From contig NZ_LT962687.1 of assembly GCF_900199635.1 (NCBI RefSeq), positions 2,728,541 through 2,792,540 of the forward strand: 64,000 nucleotides of DNA, given 5' to 3'. Position 1 is the stretch's first letter. The number at the start of each line of letters is the position of its first letter. The notes under the pieces are model-generated. The model worked only from the letters and a program-made list of their open reading frames with translations, was not told the origin of the DNA and made no database searches. The DNA is from Anaerotruncus massiliensis (ex Togo et al. 2026) (GTDB lineage: Bacteria; Bacillota; Clostridia; Oscillospirales; Ruminococcaceae). Shown here piece after piece: positions 17,020 to 25,210 of the stretch. The position numbers and the translations under genes are program-made.

Positions 17020-18003
17020 TCAAACGGGGGTGAGTTCGGTCCGGAGCTCCTCCACCAGGCGGGCCTTGACCTCCTCGAGCGTCCCCTCGAGGGTGCAGCC
17101 CGCCGCGCGGGCATGTCCGCCTCCGCCCAGGCGGGCGCAGGCCGCGGACGAGTTCACATGCTCGCTGCTGCGCATCGAGACGCGCCAGCGGCGCTCCTCC
17201 TTCTGCTGGAGCATCACCGCGACGTCCACCCCTTCGATCTGCCGCGGGACGGCCGCGATGCCCTCCATATCCTCCTCGGGCACGCCCGTCTCCACGATCG
17301 CCCGCCGGGTCATGACGGTGATCACCATGCGGTGGTCGTAGTGGTATTCCAGCGTGTCCATGACCCGGCGCTCGAGCTCCATGCGCGCGACCGACTTGGT
17401 CTCGAACATCATCTTGTTGATGCGGTAGCTGTCGATGCCGGTGCGCATCATCTCGGCCGCGAGGATGTGGGTGCGGGCGGTCGTGTTAGAGTAGCGGAAG
17501 CACCCCGTGTCGGTCGCCAGCCCCGTGTAGATGCACACCGCCATGCGGTAGTCGATCCCCACGCCGAGCTCCTGGATGATGCAGTAGATCGATTCCACCG
17601 TGGCGGCGGCGCCGGTGTCGAGCAGCAGGTTTTCCGCGTAGCGGGTGTTGGAGGGGTGGTGGTCGACGCAGAGGCCGATCCTCCCCTCATACCGCGGGCG
17701 CAGGTCCCCCAGAAGCTGCACGTCCGCGATGTCCACCGCGACCACCAGCTCGGGGGCAAACGCCGGCTGGTCCTCCCCGGTGAAGCCGGGGTACATGAAG
17801 CAGTAGCGCGGCGGGAACCCGTCCGGGCATTCGATCCGCGCGGTCTTGCCGAGCGCGCGCAGCGCGCCGAGCAGCGCGAAGCCGCTGCCCAGCGTGTCGC
17901 CGTCCGGCTTCTGGTGGCAGAGGATCACGATACGGTCCGCCCCGCGGATGATCGCGGCCGCGCCCGCGGCGTCCACCGGTCTGCTGGTTCCCAATTGCGT
18001 CAC
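17020..18003 (-). CDS. nrnA: DHH/DHHA1 phosphoesterase, NrnA type (nanoRNase / pAp phosphatase)
   Basis: Degrades 2-5 nt RNA oligomers and 3'-phosphoadenosine 5'-phosphate in relatives. 327 aa with N-terminal DHH domain (CHQKPDGDTLGSGFAL, VDIADV, VDHHPSNTRYAE; metal-binding Asp/His) and C-terminal DHHA1 domain (MRSSEHVNSSAACARLGGGGHARAAG). The start is GTG at 18003, one base past the rbfA stop TGA, implying coupling. The rbfA-nrnA-truB order is conserved in Firmicutes and supports NrnA over c-di-AMP-specific relatives. Confidence 0.92.
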   Translation of the reverse strand: MTQLGTSRPVDAAGAAAIIRGADRIVILCHQKPDGDTLGSGFALLGALRALGKTARIECPDGFPPRYCFMYPGFTGEDQPAFAPELVVAVDIADVQLLGDLRPRYEGRIGLCVDHHPSNTRYAENLLLDTGAAATVESIYCIIQELGVGIDYRMAVCIYTGLATDTGCFRYSNTTARTHILAAEMMRTGIDSYRINKMMFETKSVARMELERRVMDTLEYHYDHRMVITVMTRRAIVETGVPEEDMEGIAAVPRQIEGVDVAVMLQQKEERRWRVSMRSSEHVNSSAACARLGGGGHARAAGCTLEGTLEEVKARLVEELRTELTPV

Positions 18004-18004
18004 C

Positions 18005-18346
18005 TCACTTCTGAAGGTCGTTTAACATCCTGGCGATATCCGCGCTGTGGGCGATCGAATCGTCCGCCACAAAGCTGAACTCGGGGAGCCTGCGCAGCTT
18101 GAGCCGGCTGTTCAGCTCGTGCTTGATGAAGCCGGCCGCGCTCGTGAGCCCCTTGACGGCGCTTTTGGCCGCCTCGAGGCCGTCCATCGAGCTGATGTAG
18201 ACCTTGCAGGAGCTCAGATCCTTCGCAAGGTCGAGCTTTACGATCGACAGCAGCCCCGTGATGCGCGGGTCCTTGAGGGAGCGCATGATGTCGCTCAACT
18301 CCCGTTTGACGTCCTCTTCCGTTCTGGAAGCCCTGTAAGAGCCCAT
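18005..18346 (-). CDS. rbfA: 30S ribosome-binding factor A
   Basis: Late 30S maturation factor that binds near the 5' helix of 16S rRNA. 113 aa, KH-fold; RTEEDVKRELSDIMRSLKDPRI at the N-terminus and KVYISSMDGLEA in the middle fit the family. ATG 18346 follows GGAGGGC. Immediately after infB (gap 45 nt), before nrnA (1 nt). Confidence 0.95.
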   Translation of the reverse strand: MGSYRASRTEEDVKRELSDIMRSLKDPRITGLLSIVKLDLAKDLSSCKVYISSMDGLEAAKSAVKGLTSAAGFIKHELNSRLKLRRLPEFSFVADDSIAHSADIARMLNDLQK

Positions 18347-18391
18347 GACGAGCCCTCCTTCCGGTCACTTTCGCGGGGAAGCCCCGCGCTG

Positions 18392-20992
18392 TTAGGATTC
18401 GCGATATTCCTCGATTTCATACGCCTCGAAGATGTCGCCCTCCTTGATGTCGTTGAACTTGTTGAGCCCGGTGCCGCACTCGTAGCCCTTCGCGACCTCC
18501 TTGACGTCGTCCTTGAAGCGCTTGAGGGAGGCCAATTTATCGTCGGCGATGATGATGCCGTCGCGCACGACGCGGATCTCCGCGTTGCGGGTGATCTTGC
18601 CCTCGAGCACGTAGCAGCCCGCGACGGTGCCCACGCCGGTGATCTTGTAGACCTGGCGGACCTCGGCGCGGCCGAGCTCGACCTCGCGGGTCTTGGGCGT
18701 CAGCATGCCCTTGATGGCCGTCTCGACGTCGTTGATGGCGTCGTAGATGATGCGGTAGAACCGCAGCTCGACGCCGTCGCGCTCGGCGTTCTCCTTGGCG
18801 ACGGGGTCGGGACGGACGTTGAAGCCGACGATGATCGCGTTGGACGCGTCGGCGAGCATGACGTCGCTCTCGCTGACCGCGCCGACCGCGCCGTGGATAA
18901 CCTTGACGCGCACCTCTTCGTTCGAGAGCTTTTCAAGCGACTGCTTGACGGCCTCGACCGAGCCCTGCACGTCGGCCTTGACGATGATGGGCAGCTCCTT
19001 GACGTCGCCCTGGGAGATGTGGCTGAAGAGGTTGTCGAGGGTGACCTTCTCGTAGGCGCTGAACTGCGCCTCCTTCTGCTCGTGCTTGCGCTGCTCGACG
19101 AGCTCCTTGGCGAGGCGCTCGTCCTCGACGGCGTTGAGCACGTCGCCCGCCTCCGGCACGTCGTCCAGGCCGGTGATCTCCACCGGCGTCGAGGGGCCGG
19201 CCTCCTCCACCCGCTCTCCGCGGTCGTTGAGCATGACGCGCACGCGCCCGAAGGTGCTGCCCGCGATGACCGCGTCGCCCGCATGCAGCGTGCCCGTCTG
19301 GACGAGGATCGTCGCGACGGGGCCGCGGCCCTTGTCGAGCTTCGCCTCGATGACGGTGCCGCGCGCCATGCGGTCGGGGTTGGCCTTGAGTTCGCTCGTG
19401 TCCGCGACGAGCTGGATCATCTCGAGCAGGTCGGGGATGCCGTCGCCGCTCTTGGCCGAGACGGGCATGCAGGGCACGTCGCCGCCCCACGCCTCGGGCA
19501 CCAGCTCGTATTCGGTCAGCTCCTGCATCACCTTGTCGGGGTTCGCGTGGGGCTTATCCATCTTGTTGATCGCCACGATGATCGAGACGCCCGCCGCCTT
19601 GGCGTGGTTGATCGCCTCGACCGTCTGGGGCATGATGCCGTCGTCCGCCGCGACCACGATGACCGCGATGTCGGTGACCTGCGCGCCGCGGGCGCGCATC
19701 GAGGTGAACGCCGCGTGTCCGGGGGTGTCGAGGAAGGTGACCGGGCGGTCGTTGACCATGACCTGGTAGGCGCCGATGTGCTGGGTGATGCCGCCGGCCT
19801 CCCCCTCGGTCACGTTGGTGTTGCGGATCGCGTCGAGCAGGGAGGTCTTGCCGTGGTCGACGTGGCCCATGACCACGACGATGGGCGGGCGCTCGACGAG
19901 GGTGGAGTCGTCGTCCTCGTTCTCCACCTGGAAGAGGCGGTCCTCGATCGTGACGACGACCTCCTTCTCGACCTTCGCGCCGATCTCCATGGCGACCATG
20001 GCGGCGGTGTCGTAGTCGATCGTGTCGCTGATCGACGCCATCACGCCGAGCGTCATGAGCCGCTTGATGACCTCGGAGGCGGTCAGGTGCAGCCGCGCGG
20101 CCAGCTCGCCCACCGTCATCTCCTCGGGCAGGGCGACCTCGAGGTTCTTGCGGCGCTGGCGCTCCAGCTCCAGGCGGCGCATCTTGGCGTCCTCCCGCTC
20201 CTTGCGGGACATGACCGGCTTGCCGCGGCGGCGCTCGGCGCTGCGCTGGGTCAGCTTCTGCTTCTGCGCGGTCATATTCTGGTTGCCCACCTTCTGCTGG
20301 GCGAGGGTGTCGTATTTCTCGTTGTAGCGGTCGAGCTCCACCTGCGTGGCGCCCGCGCGCATATCCACCGTCGCGGAGCCGCGCTGGCGCGGCGGCTGGT
20401 TCCGGTTGGGCTGCTGCGGCGGCTGCGCCGCCGGGCGGGGCGGCTGCGGGCGGTTCTGCTGGCCGCCCTGGCCCTGCTGGGGCGCCGGACGTCCCTGCTG
20501 CGGGCGGTTCTGGTTAAAGCCGCCCTGCTGGGGCCTGCCGTTCTGCTGCGGCCGGTTCTGGCCCTGGCCGCCCTGCTGCGGACGCCCGTTCTGCTGCGGG
20601 CGGTTCTGCTGGCCGCCCTGCTGCTGCGGACGCGCGGGGGCCGCCGCCTGCGGGGCGGGGGCCTTCGGCTGCTGCGCCGCGCGCTGGGCCGCGGCCTGGC
20701 GCGCCGCCTCCTGACGGGCGGCCTCCTGGGCCGCGCGCGCCTGCTCGGCGGCCTGCCGGGCGGCTTCCTGCGCGGCTTCCTTCCTGGCGCGCCCCGCCGC
20801 GAAGTATTCGTCGAAGCTCTCCACCTGGTTCTGGTTGGTGTAGTGGTTGAAGATCACGCTGAGCTCCTGCTCGTTGAGGGCGGTCATGCTCTTGCGCTCC
20901 CCCTGGAAATTCGCCGCGAGCAGGTCGACGACCTCCTTGCTCGCAACGCCGAGATCCTTCGCGACCTCGTGGACCCTGTACTTTTCTATCAT
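18392..20992 (-). CDS. infB: Translation initiation factor IF-2 with a Gln/Pro/Asn-rich repeat linker
   Basis: GTPase that brings initiator tRNA to the 30S subunit. 866 aa: IF2_N helix bundle (1-60), a low-complexity linker (about 68-205) with tandem [13 protein letters not shown]-type units and Ala/Arg/Gln-rich runs, a second IF2_N (about 290-340), then the G domain with GHVDHGKT near residue 375, DTPGH, NKMDKP and SAKSGDG, followed by domains II-IV. The linker is encoded by degenerate DNA repeats around 20440-20640, which could change length by slippage. Start ATG 20992 follows AGGAGG. Confidence 0.97.
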   Translation of the reverse strand: MIEKYRVHEVAKDLGVASKEVVDLLAANFQGERKSMTALNEQELSVIFNHYTNQNQVESFDEYFAAGRARKEAAQEAARQAAEQARAAQEAARQEAARQAAAQRAAQQPKAPAPQAAAPARPQQQGGQQNRPQQNGRPQQGGQGQNRPQQNGRPQQGGFNQNRPQQGRPAPQQGQGGQQNRPQPPRPAAQPPQQPNRNQPPRQRGSATVDMRAGATQVELDRYNEKYDTLAQQKVGNQNMTAQKQKLTQRSAERRRGKPVMSRKEREDAKMRRLELERQRRKNLEVALPEEMTVGELAARLHLTASEVIKRLMTLGVMASISDTIDYDTAAMVAMEIGAKVEKEVVVTIEDRLFQVENEDDDSTLVERPPIVVVMGHVDHGKTSLLDAIRNTNVTEGEAGGITQHIGAYQVMVNDRPVTFLDTPGHAAFTSMRARGAQVTDIAVIVVAADDGIMPQTVEAINHAKAAGVSIIVAINKMDKPHANPDKVMQELTEYELVPEAWGGDVPCMPVSAKSGDGIPDLLEMIQLVADTSELKANPDRMARGTVIEAKLDKGRGPVATILVQTGTLHAGDAVIAGSTFGRVRVMLNDRGERVEEAGPSTPVEITGLDDVPEAGDVLNAVEDERLAKELVEQRKHEQKEAQFSAYEKVTLDNLFSHISQGDVKELPIIVKADVQGSVEAVKQSLEKLSNEEVRVKVIHGAVGAVSESDVMLADASNAIIVGFNVRPDPVAKENAERDGVELRFYRIIYDAINDVETAIKGMLTPKTREVELGRAEVRQVYKITGVGTVAGCYVLEGKITRNAEIRVVRDGIIIADDKLASLKRFKDDVKEVAKGYECGTGLNKFNDIKEGDIFEAYEIEEYRES

Positions 20993-21083
20993 AGAATCAA
21001 ATCCTCCTCTTAGTCCGTAGTGACGGTACCTGACGTTCGCAAACCACAGCCGTCACCGCGGAGTTGGAACGCTTTCCCGGGAT

Positions 21084-21410
21084 CTATTGTTCGGCCGTCT
21101 CCGCCCCCTCCGGGGGGAGCAGGCCGGCGATCATCTTTGCAAAACCGCCGTCGCACACCGCGAACACGCCGTAACGCTTGCCCGCCGTGGCCCACAGCTC
21201 ATCCATCGTGCGCGGGATCATCCGCAGGGGGACCTTCCCCTCTTCGCACGCGAACCGCATCTGGCGCACCGTGCGTTCGGCCGCGTCCGACGCGAGCAGC
21301 ACCAGCCGGGCGCCGCCTTTCATAATCTCTTCCCGTACCACGTCCCCGCCCATTTTGAGCCTGCCCGCCTTGCGGCAGAGGGAGAGGGCCGAGAGCAGCT
21401 TATCATTCAT
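21084..21410 (-). CDS. ylxQ: L7Ae/L30e-family ribosomal protein YlxQ
   Basis: K-turn-binding RNA protein of the nusA-infB operon. 108 aa; LSLCRKAGRLKMGGDVV, ARLVLLASDAAERT and VFAVCDGGFAKMIA fit YlxQ/RplGA. Its ATG overlaps the ylxR stop (ATGA), indicating coupling. Whether it is a ribosome subunit or a regulatory RNA binder is unsettled for the family. Confidence 0.92.
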   Translation of the reverse strand: MNDKLLSALSLCRKAGRLKMGGDVVREEIMKGGARLVLLASDAAERTVRQMRFACEEGKVPLRMIPRTMDELWATAGKRYGVFAVCDGGFAKMIAGLLPPEGAETAEQ

Positions 21411-21678
21411 CCGGAGGTTCCCCCATTTCTCGCTCGAGGCGCTCGTACACCTCGTCGGGGATTTTACAGTCGAACGCGCGCTCGAGCCGGCGCGCCTTGC
21501 GCGCCTTTTTGAGGCAGTCGGGGTTCTGGCAGAGGTAGGCGCCGCGGCCCGATTTTTTTCCCGTCGGGTCGAGCAGGATCTCCCCCTCCGGCGTGCGAAC
21601 CACCCGCACGAGCTCCTTTTTCGGCCTGTGCTCGGCGCATCCCGAACACATGCGCACCGGCTGTTTTTTCTGTACCAT
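21403..21678 (-). CDS. ylxR: YlxR, RNA-binding / RNase P-associated small protein
   Basis: 91 aa DUF448 protein with the family signature RMCSGCAEHRPKKELVRVVR near the N-terminus, then GRGAYLC and CLKKARKARRLERAF. Family members bind RNA, and reports link YlxR to RNase P activity. ATG 21678 has GGAGGAAA upstream. Sits between nusA and ylxQ as usual; overlaps ylxQ by 8 nt. Confidence 0.95.
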   Translation of the reverse strand: MVQKKQPVRMCSGCAEHRPKKELVRVVRTPEGEILLDPTGKKSGRGAYLCQNPDCLKKARKARRLERAFDCKIPDEVYERLEREMGEPPDE

Positions 21679-21724
21679 CTTTTCCTCCTTGTCGCGCCCG
21701 CGCTCGCGGGCCGGGGTCGGGAAG

Positions 21725-22783
21725 TTATTCGCCGTAGAAGCCGCTCTCCGGCTTGATGTCGATCTTCCAGCCGGTCAGCTTGGCGGCGAGGCGGGCGTTC
21801 TGGCCCTTGTTGCCGATCGCCAGCGAAAGCTGGTGGTCGGGCACCGTGACCTTGCAGCTCTTGGCCCCCTCGGGGTCGAGCTCGACCCCCAGCACGTCGG
21901 CCGGGGAGAGCGCCGCCGCGATGAATTCGGCCGGGTCGGCGGAATATTTGACCACGTCGATCTTTTCCCCGCCCAGCTCGTCGACGATCGCCGACACGCG
22001 CTGGCCCTTGGGACCGATGCAGGCGCCCACCGGGTCGACGTTCTCGTCGTTCGACCAGACGGCAATCTTGGTGCGGCTGCCCGCCTCGCGGGAGATCGAC
22101 TTGACCTCGATCGTGCCGTCGAAGATCTCGGGCACCTCCATCTCGAAGAGGCGCTTGACCAGCCCCGGATGGGTGCGGGAGATCATGATGCGCGGGCCCT
22201 TTTCGCCGTTGACCACGTCGACGACGTAGACCTTGACGCGCGAGTTGTCAGGGAACTCCTCGCCGGGGACCTGCTCGCTCTTGGGCAGGATCGCCTCCGA
22301 CTTGCCGATCTCCAGCGTGACGTTGCCCTTCTTGGGGTCGGTCTTGATGACCGTGGCGGTCACGATGTCGTGCTGGCGGGAGGAATACTCCTCAAAGAGC
22401 TGGCCGCGCTCCACCTCGCGGATGCCCTGGCGGATGACGTGCTTGGCGGTCTGGGCCGCGATGCGGCCGAACTGCTTGGTGTCGAGCGGGATCTCCACCA
22501 CGTCGCCGAGCGTCGCGCCGCTCTGGTATTTGGCGGCCTCCTCCGGGAGGAGCTCCTGCGCCGGGTCGAGCACGTCGTCGACCACCGTCTTGCGCATCGC
22601 CACATAGAACCGGCCGGTGCCGGGGTCGATCTCCACGACGCTGTCCTCGGACGCGCCCATGTCCCGGCGGATCGCGTTGCCGATCGCGGTCGCGATCTTT
22701 TCCGCCAGAAGGCTTCGCGGGATGCCCTTTTCCTTTTCAAGAAGCGCCAGAGCCTCAAAAAATTCGGTGTTGCTCGTTTCCAT
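21725..22783 (-). CDS. nusA: Transcription termination/antitermination factor NusA
   Basis: RNA polymerase-bound factor controlling pausing, termination and antitermination. 352 aa: N-terminal polymerase-binding domain, S1 (about 130-200; HDIVTATVIKTDPKKGNVTLEIG), KH1 (GACIGPKGQRVSAI) and KH2 (LSLAIGNKGQNARLAAKLTGW). It ends right after KH2 without the acidic repeats of proteobacterial NusA, as in Firmicutes. Start ATG 22783. Second gene after rimP. Confidence 0.97.
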   Translation of the reverse strand: METSNTEFFEALALLEKEKGIPRSLLAEKIATAIGNAIRRDMGASEDSVVEIDPGTGRFYVAMRKTVVDDVLDPAQELLPEEAAKYQSGATLGDVVEIPLDTKQFGRIAAQTAKHVIRQGIREVERGQLFEEYSSRQHDIVTATVIKTDPKKGNVTLEIGKSEAILPKSEQVPGEEFPDNSRVKVYVVDVVNGEKGPRIMISRTHPGLVKRLFEMEVPEIFDGTIEVKSISREAGSRTKIAVWSNDENVDPVGACIGPKGQRVSAIVDELGGEKIDVVKYSADPAEFIAAALSPADVLGVELDPEGAKSCKVTVPDHQLSLAIGNKGQNARLAAKLTGWKIDIKPESGFYGE

Positions 22784-22825
22784 TTTTCGGTTGCCTCCAT
22801 CAATGTCGTAATCCGGGCTTTCCCG

Positions 22826-23314
22826 TTAAAATTCTTCGTACAGCCGCACAAACGCGGTCTCGGCCAGGGTGAAGGCCATCTCCACGTCCCCGTCCAGCTC
22901 GACCGAGATCGTCCCATCCTCATGGTATGCGGAAAGGGTCCCGATAAAGTCGCGCTCCCCCTCCACCGGCCGGATGAGCCGCACCAGCACGTCGGAGCCG
23001 AGGTACTTCCTGAAATGCCAGTCCTTCGTCAGCCGCCGCTCGACGCCGGGCGAGCCGACCTCCAGCGTATAGCTCTGGGGGATCGGGTCCTTTTCATCCA
23101 GCAGGTCGCTCATCGCGCGGGAAAACGCCTCGCATTCGTCGATCGTCACGCCGCCGTCCGCGTCCTTGTCGATAAAGTAGCGCAGGTACCAGCCCGCGCC
23201 CTCCTTTTCAAACACGACGTCCCACAGATAGACGCCGATCCCCTCGGCCACCGGCGCGGCCAGTTCCGCGCAGACCGCGGCCGTGTTGGGGCGCTTGCCC
23301 TTTGGCTGGGTCAA
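22826..23314 (-). CDS. rimP: Ribosome maturation factor RimP
   Basis: 30S subunit assembly factor. 162 aa with the N-terminal DUF150 fold (APVAEGIGVYLWDVVFEKEG, YFIDKDADGGVTIDECEAFSRAMSD) and the C-terminal SH3-like part (SPGVERRLTKDWHFRKYLG). Start is TTG at 23314, seven bases after GGAGG; the longer frame from GTG 23332 would contain that site. First gene of the nusA-infB operon; a 12-bp hairpin stands just before it. Confidence 0.94.
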   Translation of the reverse strand: MTQPKGKRPNTAAVCAELAAPVAEGIGVYLWDVVFEKEGAGWYLRYFIDKDADGGVTIDECEAFSRAMSDLLDEKDPIPQSYTLEVGSPGVERRLTKDWHFRKYLGSDVLVRLIRPVEGERDFIGTLSAYHEDGTISVELDGDVEMAFTLAETAFVRLYEEF

Positions 23315-23337
23315 CCAAATCCCTCCATACACAAAGG

Positions 23338-23363
23338 AAAGAGTGAGGTCAACCTCACTCTTT
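23338..23363 (-). promoter_or_regulatory. Leader hairpin directly upstream of rimP
   Basis: Perfect inverted repeat of 12 bp around two bases, AAAGAGTGAGGT pairing with ACCTCACTCTTT. On the minus strand it is followed by a U-rich run (CTCTTTCCTTT) and then the rimP RBS, so it could act as an attenuator of the nusA operon. NusA is known to control its own operon in E. coli; here that is only a suggestion. Confidence 0.55.
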
Positions 23364-23487
23364 CACAGTTGTTACTATTCTTACAGTAATATACTCTATC
23401 ACAATTTTTTCCGGATTGCAAGCGGTTATCCCCTTTTTCCTGCGATTTCAGGGGCTTTGCGGCCCTTTCTGGTCCGAAAATCCGCCC

Positions 23488-24096
23488 TTACCAGCTCTCG
23501 GCGAAGGCCGCCGCCTGTTTTTTCGCGCCACGCAGGATCGCTTCGGGGTCGTTGCCGACGATGTCCAGCCCGTGCGTCCACAGGTAATCGAACCCGTCCA
23601 CCCCGAACATCGCGCAGATGCCCCGCAGGTAGGAAAGCGCCGTCCCGTACAGCGACAGGTCCTCGTGCGTGAAGTCGCCGCCGCTCGTTGTGATCAGCAG
23701 CATCTTCTCCCCCCGGCACAGCCCCCGCAGCCTGCCGTCCGGCTCGGGCGAAAAGGTGATGCCGCTCACGCTCACCCGCTCGATATAGACCTTGAGCAGC
23801 GCGGGGAAGCTCAAATCCCAATAGGGCGCAGCGATGACGATCTTGTCCGCCGCCGCGAACTGCCGCGCCAGCTTGAAATAGTCGTCCGCCTGCCCGCCCC
23901 GCGCAAGCAGCGCGTCGCGGTATTCCAGCTCCTTACCCGTGAAATAGGCGAGCCCCAGCCCCGCCAGCGTCAGCTCCTCGATTTCATCCCGCGGATGCTG
24001 CTCCCGGTAGGCATTCATGAACGCCTCCGCCACCGCGTAGGTCCGGGAGACCTCCCACCCGCGCGCGCAGGCGTCGACAAAAAGTACCTTTGACAT
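23488..24096 (-). CDS. Flavodoxin-fold NAD(P)H-dependent oxidoreductase, azoreductase-like
   Basis: 202 aa, FMN-dependent NADH:quinone/azo reductase type (AzoR fold). Evidence: SKVLFVDACARGWEVSRTYAVAEAF at the N-terminus (phosphate-binding loop position), DKIVIAAPYWDLSFPALLKVYIERV, and the TTSGGDFTHED loop. The true electron acceptor is unknown. ATG at 24096 with GGAGGAACACGC upstream. It stands alone; upstream is ~1.1 kb of non-coding repeat region A. Confidence 0.85.
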   Translation of the reverse strand: MSKVLFVDACARGWEVSRTYAVAEAFMNAYREQHPRDEIEELTLAGLGLAYFTGKELEYRDALLARGGQADDYFKLARQFAAADKIVIAAPYWDLSFPALLKVYIERVSVSGITFSPEPDGRLRGLCRGEKMLLITTSGGDFTHEDLSLYGTALSYLRGICAMFGVDGFDYLWTHGLDIVGNDPEAILRGAKKQAAAFAESW

Positions 24097-24180
24097 GCGT
24101 GTTCCTCCTGTTTCTCGGGCGTTCCCCCGGGATGATGATCCTTTTCTCCATTATAGGGTACCGCCGAAATGAAGTCAATT

Positions 24181-25168
24181 GCCGGGGATTCTCCTTGGAT
24201 TTTCCGCCCAGGGGCCGGAGGGCCTTTTTTGCGCCCCTCCGGGGCGCACCTTGTAAGAGATTCTGCCGCAGGCAGTTCCTCTATGGGAATCCAAAGGGGC
24301 GTAAGCCCCTTTGAACGCGCGTCGCCGCGCAGCGGCGCTCCGGCGAAGCCGGGCAGCGCGTTTTAGCCGGGGCCCGCCCCGGCGGCGGTTTTGGATTTGC
24401 CGCGCTGCGCCCGGCGGGGCTTAGACGGGAATTGCCGCCCGTGGGCGGCAAGAATCACGAGCGCGTTCCGCCGCGCACCACGGGTTCCTTTTCGGACGGA
24501 CGAAAAGGAACCAAAAGTCCGCCTAAGAACCCTCCGCCGGGTTCTTAGGAATCTCCGGGAGTGCCTTGCCATAACCCGCAAACTGCCGCCGCTCCCCACG
24601 GGTACACCAGCTGAGGGCTCAATTCAGGTTACGGACGCACCCAACAACCGAAGCCGGATGGTTCGCCGTGGACGCACGGCGGAAAACAACGCCCGTTCCG
24701 GGCGTTCGCGCGCTCTGCGCGCGTGCGCGGCGAAGCCGCGCAGTTTTCCGCCTCCCTGTGAGAGATGCGAGCGAAATAAAAGCGGCCGTGCCTCCCCGGA
24801 TGCACTTCCGATACGGTTCCGGAGACTCACCGGCAGAGGCATTGCGCCCGCGGCGCGGCGGCCGGCGGGATGCTGTAGGCTCGTTCGCTCATCCGTGGAC
24901 GGGGCGCCGCCGACTTTGGCCGCAGGCCAACCGGAGGCGGCGCGGGGGTCGCAGGGGCAAAGCCCCTCGTGCCCTTCTTTGGTTCCTTTCTTGGGCAAGC
25001 AAGAAAGGAACTCGCTGTCGGTCGACTACCGACAAGCTCCGCCGCTCCCTGAGCGGCAAATCTAAGCCTGCCGTCGGTCGACTACCGACAAGCTCTGCCG
25101 CTCGATGAGCGGATAATCTAAATCCGCCGTCGGCCGACTACCGACAAGCTCTGCCGCTCCCTGAGCGG
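24181..25168 (+). repeat. Structured non-coding repeat region A (~1 kb), paralogue of region B
   Basis: No credible gene in 24097-25210. The sequence is a chain of perfect hairpins, colinear with 47161-48213 over about 1 kb (identical blocks at 24393-24420, 24480-24560 and 24650-24760, gaps elsewhere). Hairpins include 24231-24247, 24290-24310, 24432-24451, 24483-24512 (12 bp), 24522-24549 (11 bp), a four-way junction 24678-24752, 24902-24942 and 24982-25011 (12 bp), then a 56-bp tandem array. Compared with region B, the stems at 24432-24451 and 24982-25011 differ by compensatory changes. Small open frames here are conserved poorly and look accidental. Confidence 0.85.
24678..24752 (+). ncRNA. 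75-nt four-way-junction module, copy A
   Basis: A 10-bp closing stem (24678-24687 with 24743-24752) encloses three hairpins placed edge to edge: 8 bp/loop TTC (24688-24706), 7 bp/loop TCT (24707-24723), 8 bp/loop GAA (24724-24742). Every base outside the triloops is paired and the junction has no linkers. Region B has the same module with the same stems and changed loops. Whether it acts as RNA or as a DNA cruciform is not known. Confidence 0.65.
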
Positions 25169-25170
25169 CA
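25017..25170 (+). repeat. Tandem 56-bp double-hairpin repeats, array A (three units)
   Basis: GTCGG starts at 25017, 25073 and 25129, a constant 56-bp period. Each unit has hairpin 1 (GTCGGT, 5-nt loop, ACCGAC), a short spacer, hairpin 2 (GCCGCT or CCGCT, 5-nt loop, AGCGG(C)) and an AATCTAA-type linker. Stems are constant while loops vary (CCCTG, CGATG). The array ends at the acyl-CoA synthetase terminator. Confidence 0.85.
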
Positions 25171-25210
25171 AAAAAAGAATCGCCGCACCCTGCCGGGCGC
25201 GGCAAAAAAA
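25170..25210 (-). terminator. Acyl-CoA synthetase terminator
   Basis: Minus strand: GC hairpin 25203-25182 followed by GATTCTTTTTTT, immediately after the stop codon. Confidence 0.75.

Noticed and set aside
18047-21013. A 988-codon plus-strand open frame opposite infB
   Set aside because: It is the mirror of GC-rich IF-2 codons; the opposite strand has full domain structure and RBS. The same holds for the long plus-strand frames opposite trkA, pnp, proA and nrnA.
24391-25065. Open reading frames in regions A and B (e.g. 24391-25065 plus, 24624-24998 minus, 47471-47971 minus) as genes
   Set aside because: They run through perfect hairpins, lack ribosome binding sites, have compositions dictated by GC hairpins, and the two copies of the minus-strand frame differ by many replacements and indels. 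A recurring peptide pattern is explained by the paralogy of the DNA.
25017-25170. The 56-bp arrays as a CRISPR
   Set aside because: The whole unit repeats, including what would be spacers; units are few and no cas gene is nearby.
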